Below, one piece after another: positions 26,321 to 35,593 of a stretch of DNA of 64,000 nt. The translations under genes and the position numbers were made by a program. Numbering within the stretch: the first letter of the stretch is position 1; each line of letters starts with the position of its first letter. The DNA comes from Sporosarcina sp. FSL K6-1508 (GTDB lineage Bacteria; Bacillota; Bacilli; Bacillales_A; Planococcaceae). The DNA is taken from assembly GCF_038007465.1 (NCBI RefSeq), contig NZ_JBBOXF010000001.1:2739001-2803000 (forward strand). Direction: 5' to 3'. Below the pieces are notes generated by a model. It searched no databases. It was not told the DNA's origin and saw nothing but the letters and a program-made list of their open reading frames with translations.

Positions 26321-27679
26321 TTGGAGGTGAAAATTATAAATAGGATACCGCTGTACGTGCTTAATAGTTTCATTCGTTTTGAACGGAAGCTATATCAGGT
26401 TTTCGGTTTGGAATTGGGTAGACCCTTGCGATTGAAAGCAGTCATGTATTTCTTTGTGATTGCAATTGTAGAGGCCACCATATATTTCACTCCTGGAATC
26501 GGAAGGCTAATCAATTGGATACCCGTTGGAATATTGATTCTTATCCCAATCGGGCTTGCTTGGTTGCTTGCGGATGTCGGGACGGAAGGGAGGTCGCCTG
26601 TTCACTTCTTCCGTTCTTTTATCTTGTATCAAGCAAAGAAGATGAAAGCTAGCACGTTTTACAGAGGACGTGAGGTGGACAAAGAAAAAGACTATCAGTT
26701 TCATAATTACTACACCTACAAAAAAACGTTGCAACAAGAAGATGATGAGTCCCTTGTGGCAGCAGAATTAAATGAAGAGCGTGACAAAGTTTTGGATTTT
26801 CTGGCTAGGATTTCAGGTGAAGAAAAGATGGCTAGTGAAAGATTGTACGACTATATAAGAAATGAAAGTGAGGTGCTCATAGAAATGGATGATGAAAATG
26901 TTCCTGAGACAGAAACTGAGAATAAAGAAACATCTTTGCAAAAACGTTCAATGAAAAAGTCCGAAGAACGATTGAAGCAAAAACCGGTCGCCGCAATTGG
27001 ATTGATTGTTCTCTTTACCAGTGTTCTTAGTATCATTCTGGTTTTGGGATTTCTTCATATCGTCACGGACTTTGATTTTGGCAAAGCAAATGCCAATACA
27101 AATGACGCTGGTTCTTCCCAGGAAGTAAAAACAGGTCAAACCGAACTTACTGTTGTCTCCCTTGAAGAAAATCTTATTGCTGGGTTGCGGTCTGCCTCCA
27201 TTCAAAAGTATTCCGTCGCTGTTGAACATTTCGACAAACTGGATTTTAAAAAACTAGAAAAGGATGACCGGAATGCCGTGTTATTCACATATTTAATGTC
27301 GAGTAATGCACAAAAAGCGTTGGACCATGTTCCTGAATTCGATAAATCAATCGTCAATTTTTTTATTGCGAAGAAGGAAATCAACCAATTGAAAGAGTTA
27401 CAAACGGATTCCAAACTAATTGCCTTTGAAGTTGCCTCATTAGATGCAGACCATGAAAAAATTATTGAATATCAAAGTGCACCAAGAATGGAGATGGATG
27501 AAAGGCGAACACATATAGTTGCTGATGCTTATTTAGCTTTGGGTCAAATTGATGAAGCCTATGATTTTGCCAAACGAATTGATGATGCAGCTTTACGTTC
27601 CTATATCCAGAAGAAAGCGGAAGTGAAAGATTTGGAAAATAAAAAGAAGGAGAAAGTAAATGGTAAATCCATCGGATAG
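26321..27679 (+). CDS. TcpE-like membrane protein with extra C-terminal domain
   Basis: About 450 residues. Residues 1-120 contain two membrane helices and the pattern LGRPLRLKAV...FRSFILYQ, fitting TcpE-family conjugation proteins, which usually end there. Here a charged linker, a further membrane helix (about 227-248) and a helical-repeat (TPR-like) extracellular region follow; the latter recalls EssB/YukC-type domains. The start is unclear: GGAGGTG at 26323-26329 is a perfect ribosome site but only AUU or AUA codons lie at normal spacing; TTG 26321 and GTG 26327 overlap it. Confidence 0.7.
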   Translation: MEVKIINRIPLYVLNSFIRFERKLYQVFGLELGRPLRLKAVMYFFVIAIVEATIYFTPGIGRLINWIPVGILILIPIGLAWLLADVGTEGRSPVHFFRSFILYQAKKMKASTFYRGREVDKEKDYQFHNYYTYKKTLQQEDDESLVAAELNEERDKVLDFLARISGEEKMASERLYDYIRNESEVLIEMDDENVPETETENKETSLQKRSMKKSEERLKQKPVAAIGLIVLFTSVLSIILVLGFLHIVTDFDFGKANANTNDAGSSQEVKTGQTELTVVSLEENLIAGLRSASIQKYSVAVEHFDKLDFKKLEKDDRNAVLFTYLMSSNAQKALDHVPEFDKSIVNFFIAKKEINQLKELQTDSKLIAFEVASLDADHEKIIEYQSAPRMEMDERRTHIVADAYLALGQIDEAYDFAKRIDDAALRSYIQKKAEVKDLENKKKEKVNGKSIG

Positions 27680-27709
27680 TTCTAAAAACATAAAAGGGGA
27701 GGAATTCAC

Positions 27710-28954
27710 TTGTCTAACGAAAATAAAGACAAAGACATGAAAAAGAAAGTTACGGTGGTCGGAGCAATTGCCCTGTCTGCCGTTTTAGCAAGTGGTGTGG
27801 GATACACTAGCTACAATTTATTGAATGATAAAAACAATGATGCAGAAAACGGTAAGGAAGTTGTAAAACAAAAAGATGAAAACGACAAAGTCATCTCCAA
27901 TAAACTTGAAGTAATTACGATGAAAGAAGAGGATGACATTGATGATATTGTCGCAACGGCCATCAAGAATGAAGAACCAGGTTTGTCCCTATTTGATGAC
28001 CAAGATGACTATTCGGATTTAGACAACTCAATCGCAAATGCTGATAAACATCATGTGAAAGACCTGGCATTTTTTGAAGATGATGAAGATGAGTTTCAAG
28101 ACCTGAATGACTCTCTTGTTGCAGTCGCTGTTGAAGAAGGAAAAGAGGGAACGGAGAATGACGTGGCAATATTAGAACCAGTCCTTGTTGAACATGTCGA
28201 AAAAGACGGGCCTGGAGATGAGCATGAACATTTTGATGAACCGACTGAACCCGTACTTCCTGAAAAAACAGTGGAAAATGTAATGCCAAGTGAACCTGTG
28301 TTACCAAGTAAACCATCTCAACCAGAGCAACCATCAAAACCAGTTATTCCAGAACCGATTGAGCCGGAGCCAACAATTCCGACAGAACCAGTTGAACCTG
28401 TAGAGCCCGTAATTCCTAAAGAGCCTACTGTTCCTGCTGAACCTGTCTCTCCAGAACAAGCGGAACCAGACGACCCGGCTATTCCAGAAAATCCGGTGGA
28501 ACCCGAAGAACCTATTAATCCTGAAAAGCCTTCCGAGCCTGAAGAACCTACCATACCAGAGGAGCAGACCGATCCATCGGAACCTGTAGACCCTACAGAC
28601 CCTGAAAATCCGACAACACCAGATGAACCAACTGATCCCGAGAACCCAATTGACCCGGCAAATCCTGAAGAATCAATTGATCCTGAGAATCCGGATGATC
28701 CAACAGAACCATCTGAGCCGGTTGAACCTACTGATCCGGTAATTCCGACAGAACCCGTAGAGCCAATCGAACCCGTCGAACCAGAGAATCCAACTGTTTG
28801 GACAAACCCAACGGAACCGACAGAACTAGTAGTTCCACCAGAACCTACGACACCGGAGGAACCTGAAGAACCCGAAATGCCGCTAGGACAAACAGAACCT
28901 GACGAGATTACTAATCCAGTGGATTCTATTACCGTTGAAGATGAAAATCAATAA
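27710..28954 (+). CDS. Membrane-anchored proline/glutamate repeat protein
   Basis: A 414-residue protein: short basic N-terminus, one membrane helix (residues 15-35), an acidic region to residue 180, then roughly 215 residues of degenerate PxEPxxP-type repeats ending at the C-terminus. There is no LPxTG sorting motif. Proline-rich rods like this span cell walls or act as rigid spacers. Lying inside the secretion operon it could cross the peptidoglycan as part of the channel or as an adhesion arm. The TTG start follows GGGGAGG. Confidence 0.75.
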   Translation: MSNENKDKDMKKKVTVVGAIALSAVLASGVGYTSYNLLNDKNNDAENGKEVVKQKDENDKVISNKLEVITMKEEDDIDDIVATAIKNEEPGLSLFDDQDDYSDLDNSIANADKHHVKDLAFFEDDEDEFQDLNDSLVAVAVEEGKEGTENDVAILEPVLVEHVEKDGPGDEHEHFDEPTEPVLPEKTVENVMPSEPVLPSKPSQPEQPSKPVIPEPIEPEPTIPTEPVEPVEPVIPKEPTVPAEPVSPEQAEPDDPAIPENPVEPEEPINPEKPSEPEEPTIPEEQTDPSEPVDPTDPENPTTPDEPTDPENPIDPANPEESIDPENPDDPTEPSEPVEPTDPVIPTEPVEPIEPVEPENPTVWTNPTEPTELVVPPEPTTPEEPEEPEMPLGQTEPDEITNPVDSITVEDENQ

Positions 28955-28968
28955 TTTAACCAGAGTAG

Positions 28969-28998
28969 GAAGCTGTGTAAAATAACGGCTTCTTTTCT
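28969..28998 (+). terminator. Terminator-like hairpin before the VirB4 gene
   Basis: GAAGCTGT (28969-28976) pairs with ACGGCTTC (28985-28992) with one wobble pair, followed by TTTTCTCC. It stands only 30-35 bases before the virB4-like start inside the transfer operon. Confidence 0.5.
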
Positions 28999-29028
28999 CC
29001 TTATAAAATGATAAAGGTAGTGGTAAAC

Positions 29029-31617
29029 GTGAAAATCGAATTTCCGGTCAAGCATATTGAAAACAACTTAGTTTTTTCACATGATGGAACGGTATGGGCC
29101 TATTATAAAATAGACGGATTCAATTATGATTTCTTAGAAGATGATGAAAAAATAATGCCCTTTCAACAACAGATGTCTTTCTTAACGAACGTGGGTCTTG
29201 ATCTGCATTATTTAGTCATTCCTAACCCCACGAATATAAAAGGTATTTTGAATTCAACAATCGAAGAAATGAATTTGAAAGAATATCCCCTGAAAGAAAA
29301 TGGGGTTAAATTTATCGAGCAAGTCAAAAAGGCATTGGAAAATGAAAGGGAATTGAATGAATCTAGTGAATATCATCATTATATCGGCATTCAATTAGAC
29401 CCTGAGAAGAATAGGTATCTATCGGGTAACGCTGGCATCAATGCTTTAACATCTGTAAAAAAGTTCTTTGAAGGTTTCAGTTCGCCACTTTACCAAGCGG
29501 TAGGATTGTACCCTGACGACATACTGGAAAGTCAGATTAAAGCTTTCCAAAGCCAAGCTGTTTCCATCGAATCTACAATAGCAAATTCTTTTGGTTCGCG
29601 TATTCATAAAGTGACAACTGAAGAGTTAGTATTTATCATCGAAAAGAGTTTCAGTACGCGAAACAACAATACGGATGTTCAGCCCCGCACTTCCTATGAA
29701 ATTGGGACCAATGTTGAAGGAATTGATAAGCAGGGTAATAAACATAAGGCGGTACGTAATAGTAAAAAAGAATTCTTCGATTTGCAGAATACGAACATCA
29801 AAGAAGTAGGACCGAAGACATTACTGTTAAGTCGTATCACCAATGCTAATGAAATAGAAAATCTGTACTGCCAATATTTGACCATCGAATATATGGATGA
29901 CGTTCAATATCATCCAGGAAGTGAATGGCTCTATCGGATTCAACTGCGTATGCCGTTCCCATTAACTGTTTCTATACGTGCAGAAAATCAGCCGAATGAA
30001 ATCATAAAAAAGAAATTGTCCAACGCCAAATTGGAATTCAGGGACCAACGGAAAGAGGCCGAGAAGGGCGGTCAAGATGTCGATATGAGTGTCGATGCTT
30101 CACAAAGCGGAACAATCCAGATGGAAAACTATTTCAAACAAACAGGATTCCCTGGATTTGCTTGTTCGTTTGTTTTCAAGGTGACGGCTGAATCAGAAGA
30201 GCAATTAAAGACCCGAGTCGGCTTATTGCGGAATGAATTATCAAAGTTTGGTTTGAAGATTGTTGCACCTTATGGCGAACAACTCCATTTTTTATTGGAA
30301 TCGATTCCTGGTTCAAAAAAGTATCATGATGATTATAAAATGGAAGTTGCACCGGGCGTATTAGCGGGTATGATGTTCGGAGCTACAACGAACATTGGAG
30401 ATAATCGAGGGTTTTATATCGGTCATACTTCTCAATTTTCAAAACCGGTCTTTATCCAGCCCGATCTAGCTGCTAAGGCATTTGATGGATTGGGTAACGT
30501 CGTGGATTCCATATCGGTACTTGTAGCCGGAATGACTGGACGGGGAAAATCCTTCTTCATGAATTTGTTCATTTATCTAGCGACACTTACCGGTTCAAAG
30601 GGATTGATCATCGATCCGAAAGGTGACCGAACAGGGTGGGATAAGGGGCTACCGTTCATTCCGAAGGAGTTTATTGAAGTATGGACACTTGGCTCTGACC
30701 CTGACGATGCGGGTTCACTGGATCCATTTAGAACAAGTACGAGCATTGAGGAAGCCAAAGACATTACGATGGATATTCTATCGTATCTGGCCAACATTAG
30801 CCTGAATGAGGATGCCTACAATATCTTGAGTGAAGCGGTGGAGGAAGTAGCGAATAAGGAAGACCCTTGCATTGGACGCGTCCTGACCTTTCTCCATGAC
30901 TTGTACGAGAATCGTCCCGGGAGTATGTCGAATAACCGCTATGAATCATTGGAACGGTTAAGAGGTACGCTGGAAACGTTGAAACGTAACCAGTTATCCA
31001 TGTTGCTATTTGGTGAGGTCGGTCAGAATTTCAAAGTGTTGGAGCACGATAAACCAATTCAGGTCTTGATGATTCAAAACTTGAATTTGCCTTCATCCAG
31101 CGAAAAGAAGAATGCTCGAACGATCCATAAGATTTCTGAGGCGATTATGATTTCAATCACCGCATGGACAAAGCAATACATGTTCAAAGGAGATAGGGGA
31201 ACTCACAAATTCATCCTGCAAGATGAAGCGAGTGCCATTGAGCGAAGTGCAATCGGTTCTGAACTGATGGATTTCATTGTCCGTATGGGGCGTTTCTATA
31301 ACACGACACTCATGAAGGGGTCGCAAAATGCCTCAGACCATGGAAATGATGTTGCGAATATGGGAATGAAATTCAGTTTCGGATTGCGCAAAACAAGTGA
31401 AGCCGAAGAAATGTTAGATTATTTGAACCTTCCTAAGACGGGCGCAAATATTGAAATTCTGAAGTCATTGGATCGTGGAGAAGCCTTGTTCCAAGATATC
31501 TATGGTCGCTCTGCAGTCGTTAAAATCAATCCAGTGTTCGTAGAATTATTGGATGCGTTCGACTCCTCTACCTCATCTGAGGCGGAACGAGAGCGTGAAA
31601 AAGTAAGAGTAGTGTGA
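29029..31617 (+). CDS. VirB4-family conjugation ATPase
   Basis: An 862-residue ATPase powering type IV secretion. The N-terminal half is the VirB4 CagE/TrbE-like domain; the motor domain carries Walker A GMTGRGKS (501-508), IIDPKGDR, and a Walker B-like FILQDEAS. GTG 29029 follows AAGGTAGTGG; an in-frame ATG at 29008 has no ribosome site. It is the best-conserved part of the system and firmly identifies a conjugation machine. Confidence 0.93.
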   Translation: MKIEFPVKHIENNLVFSHDGTVWAYYKIDGFNYDFLEDDEKIMPFQQQMSFLTNVGLDLHYLVIPNPTNIKGILNSTIEEMNLKEYPLKENGVKFIEQVKKALENERELNESSEYHHYIGIQLDPEKNRYLSGNAGINALTSVKKFFEGFSSPLYQAVGLYPDDILESQIKAFQSQAVSIESTIANSFGSRIHKVTTEELVFIIEKSFSTRNNNTDVQPRTSYEIGTNVEGIDKQGNKHKAVRNSKKEFFDLQNTNIKEVGPKTLLLSRITNANEIENLYCQYLTIEYMDDVQYHPGSEWLYRIQLRMPFPLTVSIRAENQPNEIIKKKLSNAKLEFRDQRKEAEKGGQDVDMSVDASQSGTIQMENYFKQTGFPGFACSFVFKVTAESEEQLKTRVGLLRNELSKFGLKIVAPYGEQLHFLLESIPGSKKYHDDYKMEVAPGVLAGMMFGATTNIGDNRGFYIGHTSQFSKPVFIQPDLAAKAFDGLGNVVDSISVLVAGMTGRGKSFFMNLFIYLATLTGSKGLIIDPKGDRTGWDKGLPFIPKEFIEVWTLGSDPDDAGSLDPFRTSTSIEEAKDITMDILSYLANISLNEDAYNILSEAVEEVANKEDPCIGRVLTFLHDLYENRPGSMSNNRYESLERLRGTLETLKRNQLSMLLFGEVGQNFKVLEHDKPIQVLMIQNLNLPSSSEKKNARTIHKISEAIMISITAWTKQYMFKGDRGTHKFILQDEASAIERSAIGSELMDFIVRMGRFYNTTLMKGSQNASDHGNDVANMGMKFSFGLRKTSEAEEMLDYLNLPKTGANIEILKSLDRGEALFQDIYGRSAVVKINPVFVELLDAFDSSTSSEAEREREKVRVV

Positions 31618-31649
31618 TAACATGAAAACCATTGAAAGGGAGTGGTGAA

Positions 31650-32186
31650 TTGTTTGAAAAAAGTATTTGGGGATTCTTTATGCTGTTAGCCATGACTGTT
31701 TTAATGGCAGCATGTACCTCTGAATCCAATGAAGAAACAAATGAGAAATCTGATGATAATGCGAAGAAATATGCTAAGGTATTCGAAGAGACAGATTCGA
31801 TTGCTCATGATTTTATGGTTGTGAAGATAGAACAGAACTATCCTGAGATATTGAACTATTTGTCATTAAACGGAATTGACGAATTGAAGGAGGACAGAGA
31901 GTATTTATTAAAGAAACATAGATTACCAGAAGAATTCGAAAAACTCGATGGAATGTATGAGTTAAGAAGGTACGATAATTTTTATGAAGAAGAAAGTGGA
32001 GAGGTTTATTACAGATATCGCACTCCTGATAATAAAGGTTCATTAGTTAACAGCTGGATTGTATTGATAAAGGATGAAGATAAAGTGTGGAAAGTTCGGT
32101 CGTATTTTGATTCCAGACCAGAGATGATAGATGACAATAACGCTGAAACTGGCACCGTGCTTCATGAATTTCCAGAAAATGATTAA
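31650..32186 (+). CDS. Putative lipoprotein of the transfer operon
   Basis: A 178-residue secreted protein. The signal peptide ends in VLMAAC, a plausible lipobox, followed by a charged serine/glutamate linker and a mixed alpha-beta domain. TTG 31650 follows GGGAGTGGTG; a TTG at 31632 is in the ribosome site region. It lies between the VirB4 and VirB6 genes; lipoproteins at this place in Gram-positive systems are often channel or exclusion factors. No family recognised. Confidence 0.7.
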   Translation: MFEKSIWGFFMLLAMTVLMAACTSESNEETNEKSDDNAKKYAKVFEETDSIAHDFMVVKIEQNYPEILNYLSLNGIDELKEDREYLLKKHRLPEEFEKLDGMYELRRYDNFYEEESGEVYYRYRTPDNKGSLVNSWIVLIKDEDKVWKVRSYFDSRPEMIDDNNAETGTVLHEFPEND

Positions 32187-32214
32187 ACTGAATACGAAAG
32201 GAGGTAACAGGCTA

Positions 32215-32259
32215 TTGATAACCCTTGCTAAATGCATAGGGTTATTTTTTATGGCTTAA
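32215..32259 (+). CDS. 14-residue leader ORF spanning a terminator
   Basis: TTG 32215 behind AAAGGAGGT (32197-32205) encodes MITLAKCIGLFFMA. The ORF covers the whole hairpin and U-tract at 32218-32250, again turning the U-tract into Phe-Phe, and stops six bases before the VirB6 start. Size and layout match the leader at 25980-26024. Confidence 0.55.
   Translation: MITLAKCIGLFFMA
32218..32250 (+). terminator. Attenuator-like terminator before the VirB6 gene
   Basis: ATAACCCT (32218-32225) pairs perfectly with AGGGTTAT (32238-32245), followed by a run of six T. It lies inside a leader ORF and upstream of a gene in the same operon. Confidence 0.75.
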
Positions 32260-32264
32260 ATTAT

Positions 32265-34754
32265 ATGCGACCTAACTATAATAGAATATTATTTTTATTA
32301 ATGATGGTTTTTCTGTTCTTTGGTACGGGTGTAACCCATTCAGGATTCGCAGATGATGGGGAAATAGCGAATGAAAAAACTGACATTATGGATATTATCA
32401 CAGATCAATATGGTGAATTCAAAGATGATGGAAAGTCTTATTATCATCTCGATGCAGTCTCCGATAAAGATGTGGAATCGTTTGAGGAAGGGAGTAAATT
32501 CTGGGCTGATACTTATGATAAACTTTTCGGTTGGGCTGATGTCAAAGAAAACGTAGGAAATAAGTTAAGTGAAATGGTCAACCTGGTCAACAATATTGTC
32601 TTTGATATAAATATGTTTTTGACCTATACGATGTTAGTCATGTATGACTTAGCCTATACAGCTGATTTTACCGAGAAAATCATTGTGGAATTGGAATCAT
32701 TAATGTCGAATATGACCGGTATTTCCGGTGGAACTTTCAGTATCGGGAATGGTCTATTTGGAAATCTTGTAAAGCTTATTGCAATATTGACTGGTATGTA
32801 TGCGTTGTATGTGTTCATTATTAAACGCGCTTTTTTTGAATCATTTTCTTCAATCTTTCAAACAATTATTGCTCTAACGATCGCAGTCCTGATGTTTGCG
32901 AACTATACGACATTACTAACTGGGGCGAATAAAATAACGACAGATTTAAGCGGCTTTGTTGTCAGCTTACCTAGTCATGCAGGGGATTTAGAATCGAATA
33001 TGGTTGATCCAAGAACGAAAATGAAGGACAGCATATGGGGAATGTTTGTTGATAGACCCTACCTGTATATGCAATACGGCACACATGATGTTGAAGTACT
33101 TGGTGAAGGAAATAGAGATGCTGGACTTACACGGGTGAAAAATATATTAAAAGAACCAGTTGGTGAAGAAAGGCAAACTAAAGTGGTGCAACAAGAAGCT
33201 TCAAAAGATGGTTATGGCAATAACATGATGAAATACTCAGCAGTAAATAGTCGTTTAGCATTCTCGTATTTCTACATGATGATCAATGGGCTCGTATCTC
33301 TTCCTATTTATCTATTATCGCTTTGTTTAATACTCTTTCAGTTCTGGTTTATGGTTATTGCAGCACTTGCGCCATTCGCATTGCTTATCGGTGCAATCCC
33401 AGGACAATTTAATGTCTTAAAACGATATTTCATTGAGTTGGGTATCCCGTTGGCATTAAAGATATTTTTATCATTCATAGCGTTAATAGTATTTGTGATA
33501 TCAGATATTATTTACGCTGGAGATTTTAAATCGATAACCGGAGCTTCCAATCCTTTTTATAGTTATGTAGGAGCAGGAACTTTCAATTTATTGTTGTTCG
33601 GAACAATATTTATCTTACGAAACAGAATCAAGAATATTTTCTCTTCTGGTTCGAATACAATTCGAGAGCTTCGAGAAAGCTCAGGTACGTTCGCCGCACC
33701 ATTCAAAAAAGGTGTACAGAATGTTGCTACCGTCGGTGGTGCTGTTGCTGGTGCAGTCGCAGGTGGTCCGGCGGGTGCAATGACAGGTGCTGCAATTGGT
33801 GGTTCTGTCGGTAAGGTGGTTACTGGAGAAGGTGGCGTAAGCGATGTTGCCGGCTCTGCAATGAAAGCCCAACATTTAGCTCATTTGAATAAAATGACAC
33901 AGTCCCAAGACGCAACGAAACTAACTGGTTCAGATAAGAGCAAACTAGGTAATTTCTTTGATAAGAAAAATCTGACCCCTGAAATGAAAAAGGATACCAT
34001 GGAGGCGTTTGAAAAGGCTGGAATCAACAATCTATCGGACGATGAACTGTCAGAGCAATTCAATAAAATTAGTAGCCAAGGGGACTTAGACGGTAATTTC
34101 TCAGACGCATTTGTAAATGGTATTTCAGATAAAAGAAAAAATAATGCCATTGAAATGGAAAAAGACGTATTATTCCCTGGTAGAGAAAAGAAACAAGAAC
34201 AGACAAAAGCTGTTCTGTCTGACACAGGAATGCCAACGAAAATGGTAGATTCACCGATGCACGCTTTGGATAAGCAGGGCCTGCATGATGTGAGCAATAG
34301 GGAATTGCAAACTCAGTATCATAAATTGATGGATCAAAGCAATCTATCTGAAGGAAACGGCGATACATTCGCAAAAGCTACTTCCGATGCAGGCAAGTCC
34401 CATCACTTGCAGAGGGAAAAGCAAGACGTCCATGGTGACGTGGAATATGAACTACATCTGAATAAATCGATGATTACAAACGAACTTGCGAATAGGGGCT
34501 TACCTCCTGAAATGATAAATCAGACAATGGACACTTTGAAAACCCAAGGTATCAACAATATTAGTCAAAGTGAAATGCACAGGCATATTGATTTGGTCGT
34601 TGATAGAGCAGGTCAAGCAGAATGGAAGAATAGTTTTGCTGATACGTTTACCAGCAACATTCAAAATGAGAGAAGAACGACTGAATTAGAACAAGAAAGG
34701 AGTGCCCCTATTGAAGGAGAAAATCTAAGATCTTTTGATGAGACACCCGACTGA
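32265..34754 (+). CDS. VirB6/TrbL-like channel membrane protein
   Basis: An 829-residue protein. A signal-type N-terminal helix is followed by an extracellular segment and at least six membrane helices between residues 120 and 470, including a glycine-alanine-rich segment near 500 (GAVAGAVAGGPAGAMTGAAI). The last 300 residues are soluble, charged and contain repeated units of about 90 residues (DEALEKAGINNLSDDEL-like, seen three times). It corresponds to TcpH/TrbL-type channel proteins. ATG 32265 follows the leader stop; ATG 32232 is an alternative. Confidence 0.8.
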   Translation: MRPNYNRILFLLMMVFLFFGTGVTHSGFADDGEIANEKTDIMDIITDQYGEFKDDGKSYYHLDAVSDKDVESFEEGSKFWADTYDKLFGWADVKENVGNKLSEMVNLVNNIVFDINMFLTYTMLVMYDLAYTADFTEKIIVELESLMSNMTGISGGTFSIGNGLFGNLVKLIAILTGMYALYVFIIKRAFFESFSSIFQTIIALTIAVLMFANYTTLLTGANKITTDLSGFVVSLPSHAGDLESNMVDPRTKMKDSIWGMFVDRPYLYMQYGTHDVEVLGEGNRDAGLTRVKNILKEPVGEERQTKVVQQEASKDGYGNNMMKYSAVNSRLAFSYFYMMINGLVSLPIYLLSLCLILFQFWFMVIAALAPFALLIGAIPGQFNVLKRYFIELGIPLALKIFLSFIALIVFVISDIIYAGDFKSITGASNPFYSYVGAGTFNLLLFGTIFILRNRIKNIFSSGSNTIRELRESSGTFAAPFKKGVQNVATVGGAVAGAVAGGPAGAMTGAAIGGSVGKVVTGEGGVSDVAGSAMKAQHLAHLNKMTQSQDATKLTGSDKSKLGNFFDKKNLTPEMKKDTMEAFEKAGINNLSDDELSEQFNKISSQGDLDGNFSDAFVNGISDKRKNNAIEMEKDVLFPGREKKQEQTKAVLSDTGMPTKMVDSPMHALDKQGLHDVSNRELQTQYHKLMDQSNLSEGNGDTFAKATSDAGKSHHLQREKQDVHGDVEYELHLNKSMITNELANRGLPPEMINQTMDTLKTQGINNISQSEMHRHIDLVVDRAGQAEWKNSFADTFTSNIQNERRTTELEQERSAPIEGENLRSFDETPD

Positions 34755-34811
34755 CACTTTCTCGTTAAAAAGCGTAATTAGGATTGTTATAAAGAGGAGC
34801 TGACTAATGCG

Positions 34812-35540
34812 GTGAATGAACGATCAAAAAAAATAATGATGATCTGCGTGATGGGGCTTTCTATCACGCTTTTATTATTGGGTTTTATTGTTGGCTTTGT
34901 TGATAAAGAGAAAAAGAAGAAGGCGTTAGACCAAACGATTGAAAAGCCAATGGGTAATGAAAATAATGGCATTTGGCAGTATACCCCTAAAGGTGAATCA
35001 GAAAAAGAAACGGAAAAAGCTAAAGGTGAAAAGGTATATAAAGTAGAGACCAATGCAGATTACGATGAAAACCCTGAAGAAAGTTATTTGAAAGTGCCTG
35101 ATGAAGTTTCGAAAAACCCTACTCAAAGCGACATGTTTCCGGAAAAAGATTTGGAACAAACAAAAGCTATCGCTAAAGAGTTTGCCCAGAAGATACATGC
35201 ATTTGATAAGAAAAATCCAACTAGTCATTTGGATTCTGTCGAGGGATTGTTGGTACAAGGACATATCAACTTTCTGAAAGATAGCAAAGAGGAAAAAATT
35301 GAAGGGTTAAAAGACGTTAAAGGCATCGTTTCACGAAAAGTTCTATCAGTAGAAATCAAAGATCCTGTAGCTCCTACGTTGATAGCCATCTCATGGGATG
35401 CCGTTGTTATAAGTGAGGTAGTAGATGGCAAAGGGGAGATTAGAAAAGACTCGGATATTTACAGCATGATGTTTGAAAAGGATGGTCAAAGCCATTTCCA
35501 AATCACCGATTATTACTTGAACTATGATCAAAAAAGATAG
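34812..35540 (+). CDS. Bitopic protein of the transfer operon, unknown
   Basis: A 242-residue protein with one N-terminal membrane helix (residues 7-30) and a charged extracellular part whose last 150 residues look like an NTF2/VirB8-type alpha-beta fold, though this is only a guess. GAGGAG lies 13 bases before the GTG. Located between the VirB6 and hydrolase genes, so probably a channel component. Confidence 0.65.
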   Translation: MNERSKKIMMICVMGLSITLLLLGFIVGFVDKEKKKKALDQTIEKPMGNENNGIWQYTPKGESEKETEKAKGEKVYKVETNADYDENPEESYLKVPDEVSKNPTQSDMFPEKDLEQTKAIAKEFAQKIHAFDKKNPTSHLDSVEGLLVQGHINFLKDSKEEKIEGLKDVKGIVSRKVLSVEIKDPVAPTLIAISWDAVVISEVVDGKGEIRKDSDIYSMMFEKDGQSHFQITDYYLNYDQKR

Positions 35541-35593
35541 GGGGGAAGGGCGAACAAAACCTCGTTTAAGAGCGAAACGTTCGTTGAGCTATT

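Noticed and set aside
27963..28554. Two minus-strand ORFs opposite the proline-rich gene
   Set aside because: They are long only because the repetitive plus-strand codons have few stops in the complementary frame; products are low-complexity Gly/Ser and Gln/His strings without a ribosome site.
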